Assembly: GCF_043197795.1 (NCBI RefSeq)
Contig: NZ_JBICTU010000036.1
Span: 1-64,000 of the forward strand
Direction: 5' to 3'
Length of the DNA stretch: 64,000 nucleotides
Origin: Sphaerisporangium sp040649355
GTDB taxonomy: Bacteria > Actinomycetota > Actinomycetes > Streptosporangiales > Streptosporangiaceae
Each line of letters opens with the position of its first letter. Positions within the stretch are counted from its first letter, which is position 1. Position numbers and translations under genes: made by a program. Positions 27,136 to 36,569 of the stretch are shown here, piece after piece. Below the pieces are notes generated by a model. The model was given only the letters and a program-made list of their open reading frames with translations, did not search any database and had not been told where the DNA came from.

Positions 27136-28032
27136 ATGGACTTCCGTACCCCCGAGGTGGACAGGCTTGCTGCCGAGGTCATTCCCGACGAGTTCTTCGA
27201 GCTGTCCGCGCAGGACGCCCGCGAGGTGTTCTTCGCCGACACGCGCATGCTCGACGGCAAGCAGCTCGCGCACAACCGCTTCCGTACGAACCCTCGCTCG
27301 CTGGTCGACCACCTCGCCGAGCAGTTGGAGTTGTCCGGCACGGAAGCGCTGCTCGACCTCGGCTGCGGCAACGGCTTCGTCCTCGAACACCTGCGGCCCC
27401 ACCTCGCCGGGGGAAGCATCGTCGGCCTGGACATCGCGCCCGGCGTGCTGCGGGCCGCCGAAGCGCGTCTGAAGGGCGTTGCCACCCCCTGCCGGTGGGT
27501 CGAAGGCAGCGCCGACGACCTGTCCTGCTTCGCCGACGACTCCTTCGACCGAGTGATCGCGACGTACATGATGCACTACGTCCCGGACATCGATCGCTGC
27601 CTGGCGGAGGTGCGCCGTGTGCTGCGCCCGGACGGGAAGTTCGTGCTCACCACCGACCGCCCGGACTCGATGGTGGAGATGTACGACCTGCACTTCGCGA
27701 TCCTGCGTGAGATGCGCGCGCCGGAGCGTCTGTTCAAGGCGACGCCGAAGGCGCGGATCTCGATCCTCAACGGCCACGAGTACGTGGACTCGCACTTCGC
27801 GGGCGTCGAACTGCGCACCTGGCAAGACCAACTGCGCTTCGCGGACGCGGACGCGTTCCTGGCCTTCTACTCCGCACACAACTACTGCTGCGCGGCCTCC
27901 CACCCGGGTGATCTCGGCGAGGACTTCTTCCGCGAGCTGCGCGAGCGGGCCCAAACCCGAGTGCAGGCCGTCATCGCACGCGAGGGCTACTTCGCGCTCA
28001 CGAAGTTCACCGGGTCCTTCATCTGCTCCTGA
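27136..28032 (+). CDS. Class I SAM-dependent methyltransferase
   Basis: A 298-residue methyltransferase with motif I LLDLGCGNGFVLEHL (about 72-86), the acidic IVGLDIAPGVL strand, motif II-like FDRVIATYMMHYV and motif III RRVLRPDGKFVLTT. An N-terminal helical region (1-65) and a C-terminal cap (about 185-298, with KARISILNGHEYVDSHF) would hold the acceptor. ATG 27136 has AAGGAGAG 5 nt upstream, 10 bp after the deaminase. The class covers small-molecule O-, N- and C-methyltransferases; the substrate is unknown but probably made by this operon. Confidence 0.8.
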   Translation: MDFRTPEVDRLAAEVIPDEFFELSAQDAREVFFADTRMLDGKQLAHNRFRTNPRSLVDHLAEQLELSGTEALLDLGCGNGFVLEHLRPHLAGGSIVGLDIAPGVLRAAEARLKGVATPCRWVEGSADDLSCFADDSFDRVIATYMMHYVPDIDRCLAEVRRVLRPDGKFVLTTDRPDSMVEMYDLHFAILREMRAPERLFKATPKARISILNGHEYVDSHFAGVELRTWQDQLRFADADAFLAFYSAHNYCCAASHPGDLGEDFFRELRERAQTRVQAVIAREGYFALTKFTGSFICS

Positions 28033-28105
28033 GCTCGTCCTCGACGATCGGCGCGCGGCGTCCCTCGCGCGTCATGCCCTTCACTCACAACCAAGGAGGT
28101 CACCC

Positions 28106-29170
28106 ATGGACGACCGGCTCTCCGCCCTTGCCGACCGGCATGTACTGATCACGGGCGGTGCCGGGCTGATCGGCACCGCGCTCCGGCGGACGCTCGACGC
28201 GGCCGGAGCGTACGTCACGGTCCTCGACGATCTCAGCGGCTACGACCGTGCCACGCGTGACGTGCTGGGGGTGGACGAGGCCGACCCATGTCTGCGCGTC
28301 GGCGACGTCTGCGACGAAGACCTCGTCCGCGATCTCGTGCGCGACAGCGACTACGTTATCCACGCCGCCGCGTACTCGACCGTGGCCGGATGCACGCGCG
28401 ACCCGGGAACGGCCTTCCACTCCAACATCGCCGGTACCGAGACGGTCCTGCGGGCGGTGGCCGAGGGCGGTGACGCACGGCGTCTCGTGTTCATTTCCTC
28501 CGCTCAGGTCTATGGGCACGGGACGGCCGGGAGCGACGCGATCCAGACCTTCACCGAGGACCAGCCAATGAGCCCGCTCAATGTGTACGCGGCGGCGAAG
28601 GCCTGGGGCGAGTGGCAGACCCGCTTCCTGCTGGACGCGATCGGCGTCGATTTCACCGTGGTGCGGCCCTTCAGCGTCTACGGCGAACGTCAGATCCCCA
28701 AGCCGGGCGCCTACTCCTGGGTCATCGCCCAGTTCGCGATGTACGCCATGATCGGTGATCCGCTGCCCCTCAACAACGGCGGCCGCCAGGTGCGGGACTT
28801 CCTCCATGTGGACGACGCCGCAACCGGCATCTGCCTCGCACTGATCGCCAAGGCAGCGAGCAAGGCGGCGGTCAACCTCGGGACCGGCCGGACGACCTCC
28901 GTGCGCCGCGTCGCGGAGCTGGTCCGGACGCACTTCCCGGAGGTGAAACTGCTCGATGCCCCACGTCCCGCCCAGGATCCTCTCGGCGGGTGCGCGGACA
29001 TCACCCGCATGTCCGAGTTGCTGGCGTGGAAGCCCGCGATCACGGCAGAGGGTGGAATCGCCCGCTACGTCGAGTGGCTGCGCGCCGATCCGGAGGTCAT
29101 CCCCGGCTGGCTGCACGCCGAAGACGACCGGATCTCGAGCTGGAACGACGGCGCCGTCACGCGTCCCTGA
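28106..29170 (+). CDS. NAD-dependent sugar-nucleotide epimerase/dehydratase
   Basis: A 354-residue extended SDR of the UDP-glucose 4-epimerase/4,6-dehydratase class: GGAGLIG at 17-23 for NAD, SSAQVYG strand, catalytic Tyr-Lys in NVYAAAKAW, and VVRPFSVYGERQ and VRDFLHVDDAA substrate motifs. These motifs are typical of enzymes acting on nucleotide-linked hexoses. It has AAGGAGG 6 nt before ATG 28106 and follows the methyltransferase by 73 bp. With the oxidoreductase and glycosyltransferase downstream it probably supplies a modified sugar. Confidence 0.85.
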   Translation: MDDRLSALADRHVLITGGAGLIGTALRRTLDAAGAYVTVLDDLSGYDRATRDVLGVDEADPCLRVGDVCDEDLVRDLVRDSDYVIHAAAYSTVAGCTRDPGTAFHSNIAGTETVLRAVAEGGDARRLVFISSAQVYGHGTAGSDAIQTFTEDQPMSPLNVYAAAKAWGEWQTRFLLDAIGVDFTVVRPFSVYGERQIPKPGAYSWVIAQFAMYAMIGDPLPLNNGGRQVRDFLHVDDAATGICLALIAKAASKAAVNLGTGRTTSVRRVAELVRTHFPEVKLLDAPRPAQDPLGGCADITRMSELLAWKPAITAEGGIARYVEWLRADPEVIPGWLHAEDDRISSWNDGAVTRP

Positions 29171-29224
29171 CGTGCCCCCCACCTCATCGGAAGTTTTTTC
29201 GTCACTCACACGGGCGGTGCAGCC

Positions 29225-30232
29225 ATGTCAAAAGCTCTCAGGGCCGCGGTCATCGGTTTGGGCTGGGCCGGCGGCGTCCATGTCAAGGTCCTGAGTTCGC
29301 TCGACGGTGTGGACCTGGTCGCGGTCGCCGACACCGATCCGGAGCGCCGCGTCGCCTTCGACGGCCTCCGGACGGCCGCCGACGTCGGCGAACTGGTGCG
29401 GATCGGCGTCGACTACTGCGTTGTGGCGACGCCGACCACCGAGCACGAGCGCATTAGCCTGGAGCTCGCGGCGGCGGGCGTCCACGCCTTAATCGAGAAA
29501 CCCCTTGCCTCGACCTCGGCCGAGGCGACACGACTCGCCGAAGCATTCGACCGCGCCGGCCTTGTCGCGGCGGTCGGCCACACAGAGCGGCGCAACGCGG
29601 CGGTACAAGAGCTCGGCGCACGCCTCCGCAACGGCGACTACGGGTCCGTCTACCAGGTGGCGACCCGGCGCAACAGCCCTTACCCGGCCCGCATCCGGGA
29701 CGTCGGCGTGGTGACCGACGTGGCCATTCACGACGTCGACCTGGCGACCTGGCTCACCGGCCGCCACATCACCTCCGTCGCCGCCCAGGTCGTCCACGTC
29801 ACGGGCGGCCCGCATGAGGACCTTGCCACAGCCGTCCTCCGTCTTGGCGACGACGTGATCGCCGACATCCAGGTCAGCCGCGTATCGCCGTCCAAAGAGC
29901 GGATCGTCATCGTCCACACGGCCATGGGCTGCGTAACGGCCGACGCACTGAGCCGCACGATCACTTACCACGCACACGGCGAAATCGACGGCGACGCGGC
30001 GGCAAGCGGCTCCCTTTCAGACGTCCCCGGCCGACGGACAACCTACGAAGTCCCGTATGCGGAGCCCTTTCGCGTCCAGCACGAAGCGTTCCGCGACGCG
30101 CTGCTCGGCCTGCCCAACGACATCGTCACCCTCCGCCAGGGCGTCGCCGCCGTGGAAGCCACAGAAGCGATCCTCACGGCAGCACGTACGGGCACCAGCG
30201 TGACCTTCGCACACGCCGTCACCAGTAGGTGA
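29225..30232 (+). CDS. Gfo/Idh/MocA family oxidoreductase
   Basis: A 335-residue two-domain dehydrogenase. The N-terminal Rossmann fold has GLGWAG (11-16) and the diagnostic EKPLA motif (IEKPLAST near 90-97). The C-terminal alpha/beta domain carries GVVTDVAIHDVDLATWL, the conserved D-x3-H substrate motif. Family members oxidise hydroxyls of inositols, sugars or sugar acids with NAD(P). In this operon it may convert a hydroxyl to a ketone before amination or branching, although no aminotransferase is present. It ends 25 bp before the glycosyltransferase. Confidence 0.85.
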   Translation: MSKALRAAVIGLGWAGGVHVKVLSSLDGVDLVAVADTDPERRVAFDGLRTAADVGELVRIGVDYCVVATPTTEHERISLELAAAGVHALIEKPLASTSAEATRLAEAFDRAGLVAAVGHTERRNAAVQELGARLRNGDYGSVYQVATRRNSPYPARIRDVGVVTDVAIHDVDLATWLTGRHITSVAAQVVHVTGGPHEDLATAVLRLGDDVIADIQVSRVSPSKERIVIVHTAMGCVTADALSRTITYHAHGEIDGDAAASGSLSDVPGRRTTYEVPYAEPFRVQHEAFRDALLGLPNDIVTLRQGVAAVEATEAILTAARTGTSVTFAHAVTSR

Positions 30233-30257
30233 CGGCCTACATACCTCAGGACACTTC

Positions 30258-31841
30258 ATGCTCACTGTGGACACAGTCGTGCAGTTCTTCCCACGGGGCG
30301 GGTCGGCCCAGGTCATCCGCTACCTCAACCGAGAGCTCACTGATCGAGGACATACCACCCGCATCATGTGCGGGTCCCTCGGTGAGAGCGGGGGCTTCGG
30401 CCACGCCCCGACCTTCTACGCGGGCCTCGACGTCGCGGCCATGGACTACAACGCCGCAGCGGCCGCCTACGCGAGCGGCGCGAGCGGCATGGACGGGCAG
30501 GATTCGCCGTTCCACCCCTCGTACGAAGACCGTGGCCCCACAGCGCCGGATCGCATGTTCACCGCCGTGGCTCCCGAGACGATCCAGCACCTGATCCTTG
30601 CGTGGCACGAGCACCTGAGCCGGCACCGCAGCCCTCGGCCGGATGTGGTGCACGTTCACCACCTGAGTCACCTGCAATCCTCGGTCCGGCGCGCCTATCC
30701 AGGCCATCGTGTCATCACCACGCTCCATGGCACAGACCTCAAGCTGCTCGACCAAGCCCAGCACATCAGCCGCTTCGCGGCGCGCCTCGGCACACCGCTC
30801 ACCACCCTCAGCGCGGCCTGCGCGGTCCCCGAGCACAAGCAGGCCATCCTCGACCGCTTCCTGCGCGACCTCGACGACCTCACCGATGAGGAGCGTGCAC
30901 TCGCTCACGCGACCGACTGGCGGCTGTGGCCGTACGCCGACCTCTGGAGCGTTCAGATGAAGCGGTACGCCCGGCAGGCGGGCCACATCGTCGTGGTCTC
31001 GGAGAGCGACCGAACCGAGGTCGACCGTCTGCTGGGAATCGCGGGCGACGACGTAACCATGGTCCCCAACGGCGTCGACACCACCCGCTTCGTCCCCCTG
31101 AACCTCACCGACGAGCAGCGGATGGCTCACCTGCGCCGTTGGCTCGTCGAGAACCCTCGCGGGTGGGCTCCGGATCAGGATCCGGGCAGCATCAGCTACA
31201 CCGAGGCCGACCTGGCGCGACTGACGGACGACAGCGGCCGACTCCGCCCCCTACTGCTCTGGGTCGGCCGCTTCCAGAAGGTGAAGCGTCTCGACATCTT
31301 GCTCCGGGCATTCGCCGCCGTCCTGAAGACGGCCAACCCCACGCCGGCCCTACTCCTCTGGGGCGGCTACCCGGGCGAGGCCGAAGGCGAGCACCCTCAG
31401 ACCACCGCCCAACGCCTAGGCATCGACCGTCACGTCTACTTCATCGGCTGGCGCGGCCACGACGAACTACCTCAAGGCCTCAACTGCGCCGACATCATGG
31501 TGGCCCCAGCGGTCAACGAAAGCTTCGGCATGGTCTACATCGAGGCCCAAGCCTGCGGCACCCCGCCGATCGCCACCAACACCGGCGGCCCAGCTAGCAT
31601 CATCACCAGCCAAGGCGAAAGCGCCAACGGATGGACGGTCAATCCCGACGACGAGCGAGACCTCGCAGCAACCCTTTCGACGATCCTGACCGATCCTGAA
31701 GAACAGGCACAACGAGCCGCCAATGCCGTCCGGCACGCTCATCGCTCGTACAGCTGGACTACCGCGGCGAACTGCTACCAAGAGCTATATGAGGAGCTGG
31801 CACAGGCAGAAGGCCCGACACCAAGGACTCAAGCCTGGTAA
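30258..31841 (+). CDS. GT-B glycosyltransferase (family 4-like)
   Basis: A 527-residue GT-B enzyme. The acceptor domain has GGSAQVIRYLNRELTDRGH near the N-terminus and VVHVHHLSHLQSS. The linker carries VVVSESDRTEVDRLLGI and VPNGVDTTRF. The donor domain has LLWVGRFQKVKRLDILLRAF and the EX7E motif region ESFGMVYIEAQACGTPPIATN. It has longer inserts than typical members (about 60-110 and 280-330). As the last gene of the plus-strand run it probably transfers the sugar made by the epimerase/oxidoreductase pair onto the final product. Confidence 0.85.
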   Translation: MLTVDTVVQFFPRGGSAQVIRYLNRELTDRGHTTRIMCGSLGESGGFGHAPTFYAGLDVAAMDYNAAAAAYASGASGMDGQDSPFHPSYEDRGPTAPDRMFTAVAPETIQHLILAWHEHLSRHRSPRPDVVHVHHLSHLQSSVRRAYPGHRVITTLHGTDLKLLDQAQHISRFAARLGTPLTTLSAACAVPEHKQAILDRFLRDLDDLTDEERALAHATDWRLWPYADLWSVQMKRYARQAGHIVVVSESDRTEVDRLLGIAGDDVTMVPNGVDTTRFVPLNLTDEQRMAHLRRWLVENPRGWAPDQDPGSISYTEADLARLTDDSGRLRPLLLWVGRFQKVKRLDILLRAFAAVLKTANPTPALLLWGGYPGEAEGEHPQTTAQRLGIDRHVYFIGWRGHDELPQGLNCADIMVAPAVNESFGMVYIEAQACGTPPIATNTGGPASIITSQGESANGWTVNPDDERDLAATLSTILTDPEEQAQRAANAVRHAHRSYSWTTAANCYQELYEELAQAEGPTPRTQAW

Positions 31842-31861
31842 CCAGGACGGGCGGCGCAAAC

Positions 31862-32515
31862 CTACGCTGTTGCCACCTTTTCTCTTTCCATCCACACAGA
31901 GCGATGCAGCACGTATGTAGTGATGGAACAACTGAGGAGAGTCGTTCCGCAAGCGATGGGGAGGTTCGCTCCAAGAAATTCGGTGAGATTCGTCAGCAAA
32001 ATGCCCAGCCCGAGAACAGGAAGGCCTCGCCCATCGATGCGCGCCGCATCTCTCTCATTGCGGGCTATGAGCTCGCGCAGATCACCTGCGGTCGCGGCAA
32101 GCGCCTCGTTCACCTTTCGGATGTCCTCGCGTCGCTTCGACTCTTCGTCCCGCAGCGCCTTCTTGAGATCACTATGGCCACGCTGAAGATCCGTAACGAA
32201 CTCATGTAGCTTCTCGACCCGTTCGCTGACAGGTGCCGACGAGGACCAAGCGCTGCCTGCAGCAATGACCGATCCGCGTCCGCCCAGCATGAGGATGGCT
32301 GCGGCGCTGCTCTGACGGATAGTCGCGCTGGTCCCCTTGCGAGGAAATATCCACGCGGTAAGGCTTTTAATCTCACCAATGCGCTGCTTCGTCCATCGCT
32401 GTCCACGAATCCACATGACGATGGTCCCGGCTGGGGTAGCGATGAAGATGCCAGCGATCGAGACAAGAACACCGACGTACTTGATCAAGTTAGGTATAGA
32501 CAGCAGATCAGCCAT
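31862..32515 (-). CDS. Hypothetical membrane protein with coiled coil
   Basis: A 217-residue protein with a first transmembrane helix at about 11-35 (YVGVLVSIAGIFIATPAGTI), a second hydrophobic stretch near 68-90, a charged helical region (about 95-160, HEFVTDLQRGHSDLKKALRD) likely to be a coiled coil, and a final hydrophobic pair near 165-205. No family is recognised. It is convergent with the glycosyltransferase, 20 bp apart, and is on the opposite strand from both that operon and the following phosphotransferase. It is therefore probably not part of the biosynthetic unit. Confidence 0.55.
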   Translation of the reverse strand: MADLLSIPNLIKYVGVLVSIAGIFIATPAGTIVMWIRGQRWTKQRIGEIKSLTAWIFPRKGTSATIRQSSAAAILMLGGRGSVIAAGSAWSSSAPVSERVEKLHEFVTDLQRGHSDLKKALRDEESKRREDIRKVNEALAATAGDLRELIARNERDAARIDGRGLPVLGLGILLTNLTEFLGANLPIACGTTLLSCSITTYVLHRSVWMEREKVATA

Positions 32516-32747
32516 GGGATTTACGCTAATGCTATAGAGGGGTCCTTACAGGCATTTCTGCCTACTTGTATCCATCAGGTGCACGTACCACGAACCACAA
32601 GTGCTAGTACTGATCCGAGTCGGCAGTAGGCAGCTTGTTCGGACGCCAGGAGAGGCAAGAACGCCGATGCAGCTCTGCGCGACCCCTGACTGGGATAACG
32701 TCGGGCACCATCACAGGGCGCCGGGCAAGCGTCAGCAGGAGGTAAAG

Positions 32748-33560
32748 GTGGCCGGCCAGTCGAGCACTCATGGCATCGAGATGTACCCCGAGCGGGTCGT
32801 CAAGACCTACACATCGTGGAGCAGGGGGGAGCATCAGCGGGAGTGGCGCGCACTTACCCTGCTCGCGGAGTACGCGCCGGATCTGGCACCGTTGCCGCTC
32901 GAGGCCCATCTGGACGTGGAACCGCCCGTCGTGGTGATGTCGCGCCTGGATGGCGTTCCGCTTCGTGGGCACGCCATCACATCGGAACAGATAGCGGCGA
33001 TGGCCGAGGCGATCACGACGCTGCACGAGGCGGTTCCATCGACGGTGCTGGCCGACGTGGCGCCTTCTCCGTGGAATCCGCGGGTGGCCGTCGCAAAGGC
33101 ATTGCGGATGCGAGCTGAGCGGCCTGATCTCGGCTCCGATCCGGTAGTGGTCCAGGCCTACGCGGCGGGAGTGGAGTGGATTACGGCCTCTCGTTTGGAG
33201 GATCTGGCCGGAGCAACAGTGAGCCCCACCCTGGGGTTGTCCGACGGGAATTTGGCGAACTACCTGTGGGATGGAAAGCGTGTCCGGCTGGTCGACTGGG
33301 AGGACTCCGGGCGCAGCGACCGTGCCTTCGAGTTGGCGGAGGTCATTGAGCACCTCTCTCGGGTCGACGGGACATTCGACGGCCCGGCTTTGCTGTCCCA
33401 TATCGATCTGACCACCGGCGAGGGCACCCGGGTGCTGGAATTCCGGCGACTGTTCGCCTTCTCATGGATGTGCATGCTCGGCCCTGACGGCCCCTTCTCC
33501 TCGCGTAACCCCCATGGCACATTGAAGCGCCAGGCAGAACGCCTGCTTGAGCTGCTCTGA
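32748..33560 (+). CDS. Aminoglycoside phosphotransferase-family protein
   Basis: A 270-residue APH-fold protein. The catalytic loop reads LGLSDGNLANYLWDG: the Asp and Asn are kept but the usual His before Asp is Ser, which occurs in some divergent members. The metal motif VRLVDWEDSGRSDRAFELAE follows. I used GTG 32748 because AGGAGG lies 5-6 nt upstream; the frame is open to 32601 without a good site. The N-lobe shows an ATP-lobe Lys in PERVVKTYTSW. It is the second phosphotransferase flanking the nucleotide/sugar operon and may be part of the same function. Confidence 0.75.
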   Translation: MAGQSSTHGIEMYPERVVKTYTSWSRGEHQREWRALTLLAEYAPDLAPLPLEAHLDVEPPVVVMSRLDGVPLRGHAITSEQIAAMAEAITTLHEAVPSTVLADVAPSPWNPRVAVAKALRMRAERPDLGSDPVVVQAYAAGVEWITASRLEDLAGATVSPTLGLSDGNLANYLWDGKRVRLVDWEDSGRSDRAFELAEVIEHLSRVDGTFDGPALLSHIDLTTGEGTRVLEFRRLFAFSWMCMLGPDGPFSSRNPHGTLKRQAERLLELL

Positions 33561-33609
33561 TCCAGCCGCATTGTCATCTTGAGGGGCGCGGGTTGGTGGA
33601 TGCCGCGAC

Positions 33610-36183
33610 TCAAAACTCGGACAGCAGCCTCTCCGTCTCACGGGTGGGGCTCACACCTATCTCCTGCAGGCGTTTCTGTAGCAACGCCGCCGTGTTACGG
33701 GCCTGGCCACGGCGGTCCAGGCGGAGCTGTAGACGGATGATGCGGCGCCACGTCTCCTCTGGATCCGGGTCGAGGATGAGAATGCGTTCGAGAATCTCTA
33801 GGGCCGCTTCAGGATCCTGTTCCTCGCGGAGCTCGGCGAGCCGGCTCAGTACGTCGACCTGGGTGCGGGTCTGGAAATTGCGCTTCTCGTCGATCCACTC
33901 GCAGGTGAGGCCTTCGGCCAGGACACCGTGGCAAAGGTTGGCGGCACGTGTGAGACCTGAGAGCCGAGAGGGAAGATCGCCGGCGGTGCGGGCTTCACTG
34001 ACGGCGGCCTCGAAGTCCCATAGGTCGACGCTCACCATAGCGGGGTCGATGCGGTAGGTCCGTCCGTGTGCGCTGACGAACGGCGCGTCGCGGCGTCCCT
34101 TGTCCACGTATCCACTGGCCGATCTGAGAGTGTCGCGCAGGTGGCGGAGCGGGTTGTGGACGCCTACGTCCACGGCCTTGTCTGGCCATAGGGCCGCACA
34201 GATCTCGTCGCGGGTCGCACCCTCGGGGTGCAGGGTGAGAAAGACCAGTAGCTGGAGTTGTAGCCCGCTCATTGGCACCGTCCCTCGACGGCCCTTCGCT
34301 TGGATTAAAGGTCGCCCCAGGACCGATACCCGGATCAGCGTAGGTCCGTCCCAGGTGATCGGCCCGCGGTCGCTCGGTGAGTCATCAGTGGTCGGCTGAC
34401 TGTCGGCACTGTCTTCCACGCCCGCGTCGGCGAGTTGGCGAAGGCAGTCGACTCCGTCCGCCAGGGGAAGGTGGAAGAAGCGTGCGCCGATGAGGTCGGA
34501 CGCCATCGGACCTTCGGCCCTGAGAACGGTGCCGTCCTCGTCCACCTCGCAGGTGGTTCCCGAAGGCCAGTCGCCGAGGAGGAGAGCTCCGATGCCGCTA
34601 CGGTCGGCGGACATCAGGATGGCGCCTACGCCGCGGTCGAAAAGCTCATCGGTCATCTCGGCGACGAGCAGGACGGCGGGGAGGACCTCGCCGGGATCGT
34701 TCTGGCGAGCGGTCTCGATGTCGTCCGCACCGCGCTCGATCAGCATGCGGCTCCGGGTGAAGTGGGTTTCGGTGAAGCGGTCGATGGCCATACCGACCGT
34801 TTCGATGATCGTCAGCCCTGGTACCGCCTTCGCTGCGGCCTCCAGTTCTGCTGCGGAGGCTGCGAAGAGTTCCTGGGCGTCATGGGCGCTAACGATGACC
34901 TCGCATCGGAATCGGTCAGCCTGGCGCAGCACGTCCAGGATGATCACGCGAGCTGCGTCCCTGGCCCCTGCGCCTGTGAGCCCCATGCTCAGGCCGGCCG
35001 GACGGATTTCGACGCCGGTCCGGTCCTCACGATGTCCGATGACCAACTTGTCCGGGACGTCGATGGAGAAAGCGGCTCGCATGAGGTCGGTGTCGGTCGG
35101 CGGTTCCTGGTCTTTGTCTGCGTACGTGCACAGGTGGGCACGGCGTAGAGCTTTGACTGTCGGGGCGGGTTCGAGACCTGCTTCTGGCTCGACGGGCGTC
35201 TCGGCCGATGCGGGAGGTGAAATCCTTCGACGGCGACGATGGAAGCGCGAGGCCGCGTAGGCGGTGCTGATTCCCGCAGCGAACGCCATGGACACCAGTC
35301 CTCCGGAGGGGAGTTCCACGGTGACCACCACCTGCGAGGCCGCCTCTGGCGCGGAGGTCTGTGCGTTCGATGAGGTGTCGGACGTCGGCGCGCTAACAGT
35401 GGCAGGAGTGGCAGGCGTCGACGGTGGGCCAGGCGATGGCCGTTCCTGTGGGGGCGGCGTGTCGCCGGGTGACCGTTTGCTAGTCGTCGGCTCGTCACTA
35501 CGGGGCGAGGTAGTCGGCAGGCGGAGGCGCCAGCCGGGGATGATGCGGTTGGGATCGGTGAAGACCTGCCCATCGGACTGCACCTTGTGAGCGTTGAGCC
35601 TCCAGATCCGGCCCCATCTGCGCGAGCTTCCAAGCTTGTGCGCTGCGATCTTCGACAGGGTGTCACCCCGCTGGACGATGTGAACAAGCTCTGTGGTCGC
35701 GGACTGACGCGACGCCTCCGGCAACGCCTCCCTGAGCGGAAATACCTGCGCCATCTCCTCGACGGCGAGGGCTACCGGAGCCGTAGAGGGCCGTGTCTGG
35801 CTGGACAGAACTCCTCCCCCGATCGGCAGGACCGCGATAGCAAGCGAGCCAATCAGCCCTGCCGCCATGGCCTGCATCGGACCGAGCATCGGAACGTGGA
35901 TTTCCACGCCTCGAACGGCGGCCACGATCTCGACCAGCAATGCGACCGTGAACGCCGCCCAGAGCAGCCACAGCGGGCAGGCGAGGATCTTGAGCAGCGC
36001 ACCGTCCGGTATCGGATTCACCAGCATGTGCTCGATGCCGTCCCACGAGGGAACATGCTCCGGAAGCGGCCAGCCAGCGAACCGCACCAGCATCGCGGGG
36101 AGGCCGAACTCGGTCAGCACGAGCACGGCCACCACGGCAAGCATTCTGATCGCTCGGCCGAAGGCATCCAGCACGTTCTTCAT
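33610..36183 (-). CDS. Membrane LysM-BTAD regulator of the Tad locus
   Basis: An 857-residue protein. Three hydrophobic segments lie at about 10-40, 65-90 and 103-125. A LysM domain follows at about 167-228 (VHIVQRGDTLSKIAAHKLGS), then a Pro/Ser/Thr-rich stretch to 285 and another hydrophobic segment (about 288-312). The cytoplasmic C-terminus has a winged-helix (GLQLQLLVFLTLHPEGATRD, about 640-700) and a BTAD/SARP-like helical domain (about 725-855). LysM binds peptidoglycan; BTAD domains occur in SARP activators. It may sense wall state and control or assemble the Tad pilus. The ATG overlaps the preceding TadE-like stop (ATGA), so it is the last gene of the Tad operon. Confidence 0.8.
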   Translation of the reverse strand: MKNVLDAFGRAIRMLAVVAVLVLTEFGLPAMLVRFAGWPLPEHVPSWDGIEHMLVNPIPDGALLKILACPLWLLWAAFTVALLVEIVAAVRGVEIHVPMLGPMQAMAAGLIGSLAIAVLPIGGGVLSSQTRPSTAPVALAVEEMAQVFPLREALPEASRQSATTELVHIVQRGDTLSKIAAHKLGSSRRWGRIWRLNAHKVQSDGQVFTDPNRIIPGWRLRLPTTSPRSDEPTTSKRSPGDTPPPQERPSPGPPSTPATPATVSAPTSDTSSNAQTSAPEAASQVVVTVELPSGGLVSMAFAAGISTAYAASRFHRRRRRISPPASAETPVEPEAGLEPAPTVKALRRAHLCTYADKDQEPPTDTDLMRAAFSIDVPDKLVIGHREDRTGVEIRPAGLSMGLTGAGARDAARVIILDVLRQADRFRCEVIVSAHDAQELFAASAAELEAAAKAVPGLTIIETVGMAIDRFTETHFTRSRMLIERGADDIETARQNDPGEVLPAVLLVAEMTDELFDRGVGAILMSADRSGIGALLLGDWPSGTTCEVDEDGTVLRAEGPMASDLIGARFFHLPLADGVDCLRQLADAGVEDSADSQPTTDDSPSDRGPITWDGPTLIRVSVLGRPLIQAKGRRGTVPMSGLQLQLLVFLTLHPEGATRDEICAALWPDKAVDVGVHNPLRHLRDTLRSASGYVDKGRRDAPFVSAHGRTYRIDPAMVSVDLWDFEAAVSEARTAGDLPSRLSGLTRAANLCHGVLAEGLTCEWIDEKRNFQTRTQVDVLSRLAELREEQDPEAALEILERILILDPDPEETWRRIIRLQLRLDRRGQARNTAALLQKRLQEIGVSPTRETERLLSEF

Positions 36184-36569
36184 CTCAACACCCCCGTCAC
36201 ACCACGCTGCGCCGCCGCGGTGGCTCGCCCGGACACCCGAAAGGCGCCCACTCCGGCAAGGCGGAGAATCTGAGCAGGCTGGACAGCGTGGACAACGACC
36301 GTCACCGTGTCGCCAGAGACCTCCACTGTGGCGGTGTCAGAGGTCGCGGCGATGTATCGAAGCGCCGCGGTACGGGCGCGTCCCCGGTCCAACCGCACCG
36401 TGCCGTTGCGCCGGTACGCCGCGAGGTCGAGTTGCTGCGCTCCCGACCGCGCCGCCTCCTGCGCTTCATTGAGAGCACGTACCCGCGCTCCGAGCGCCAG
36501 GCCGCCATCCACGACGATGCCGGCGAGCAAGAGGAGCGCGCCGACGATGCCAGCCACGAATCCGCTCAC
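36180..36569 (-). CDS. TadE/TadG-like pseudopilin protein
   Basis: A 129-residue protein with an N-terminal hydrophobic helix (GFVAGIVGALLLLAGIVVDG) followed by a helical segment AQEAARSGAQQLDLAAYRR and a beta-rich extracytoplasmic domain. This is the layout of TadE/TadG minor pilins in actinobacterial Tad loci. GTG 36569 is chosen: GGAGG precedes it and it overlaps the upstream stop as GTGA. Its stop overlaps the LysM-BTAD start. The processing motif typical of true pilins is not obvious at the very N-terminus. Confidence 0.75.
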   Translation of the reverse strand: MSGFVAGIVGALLLLAGIVVDGGLALGARVRALNEAQEAARSGAQQLDLAAYRRNGTVRLDRGRARTAALRYIAATSDTATVEVSGDTVTVVVHAVQPAQILRLAGVGAFRVSGRATAAAQRGVTGVLR

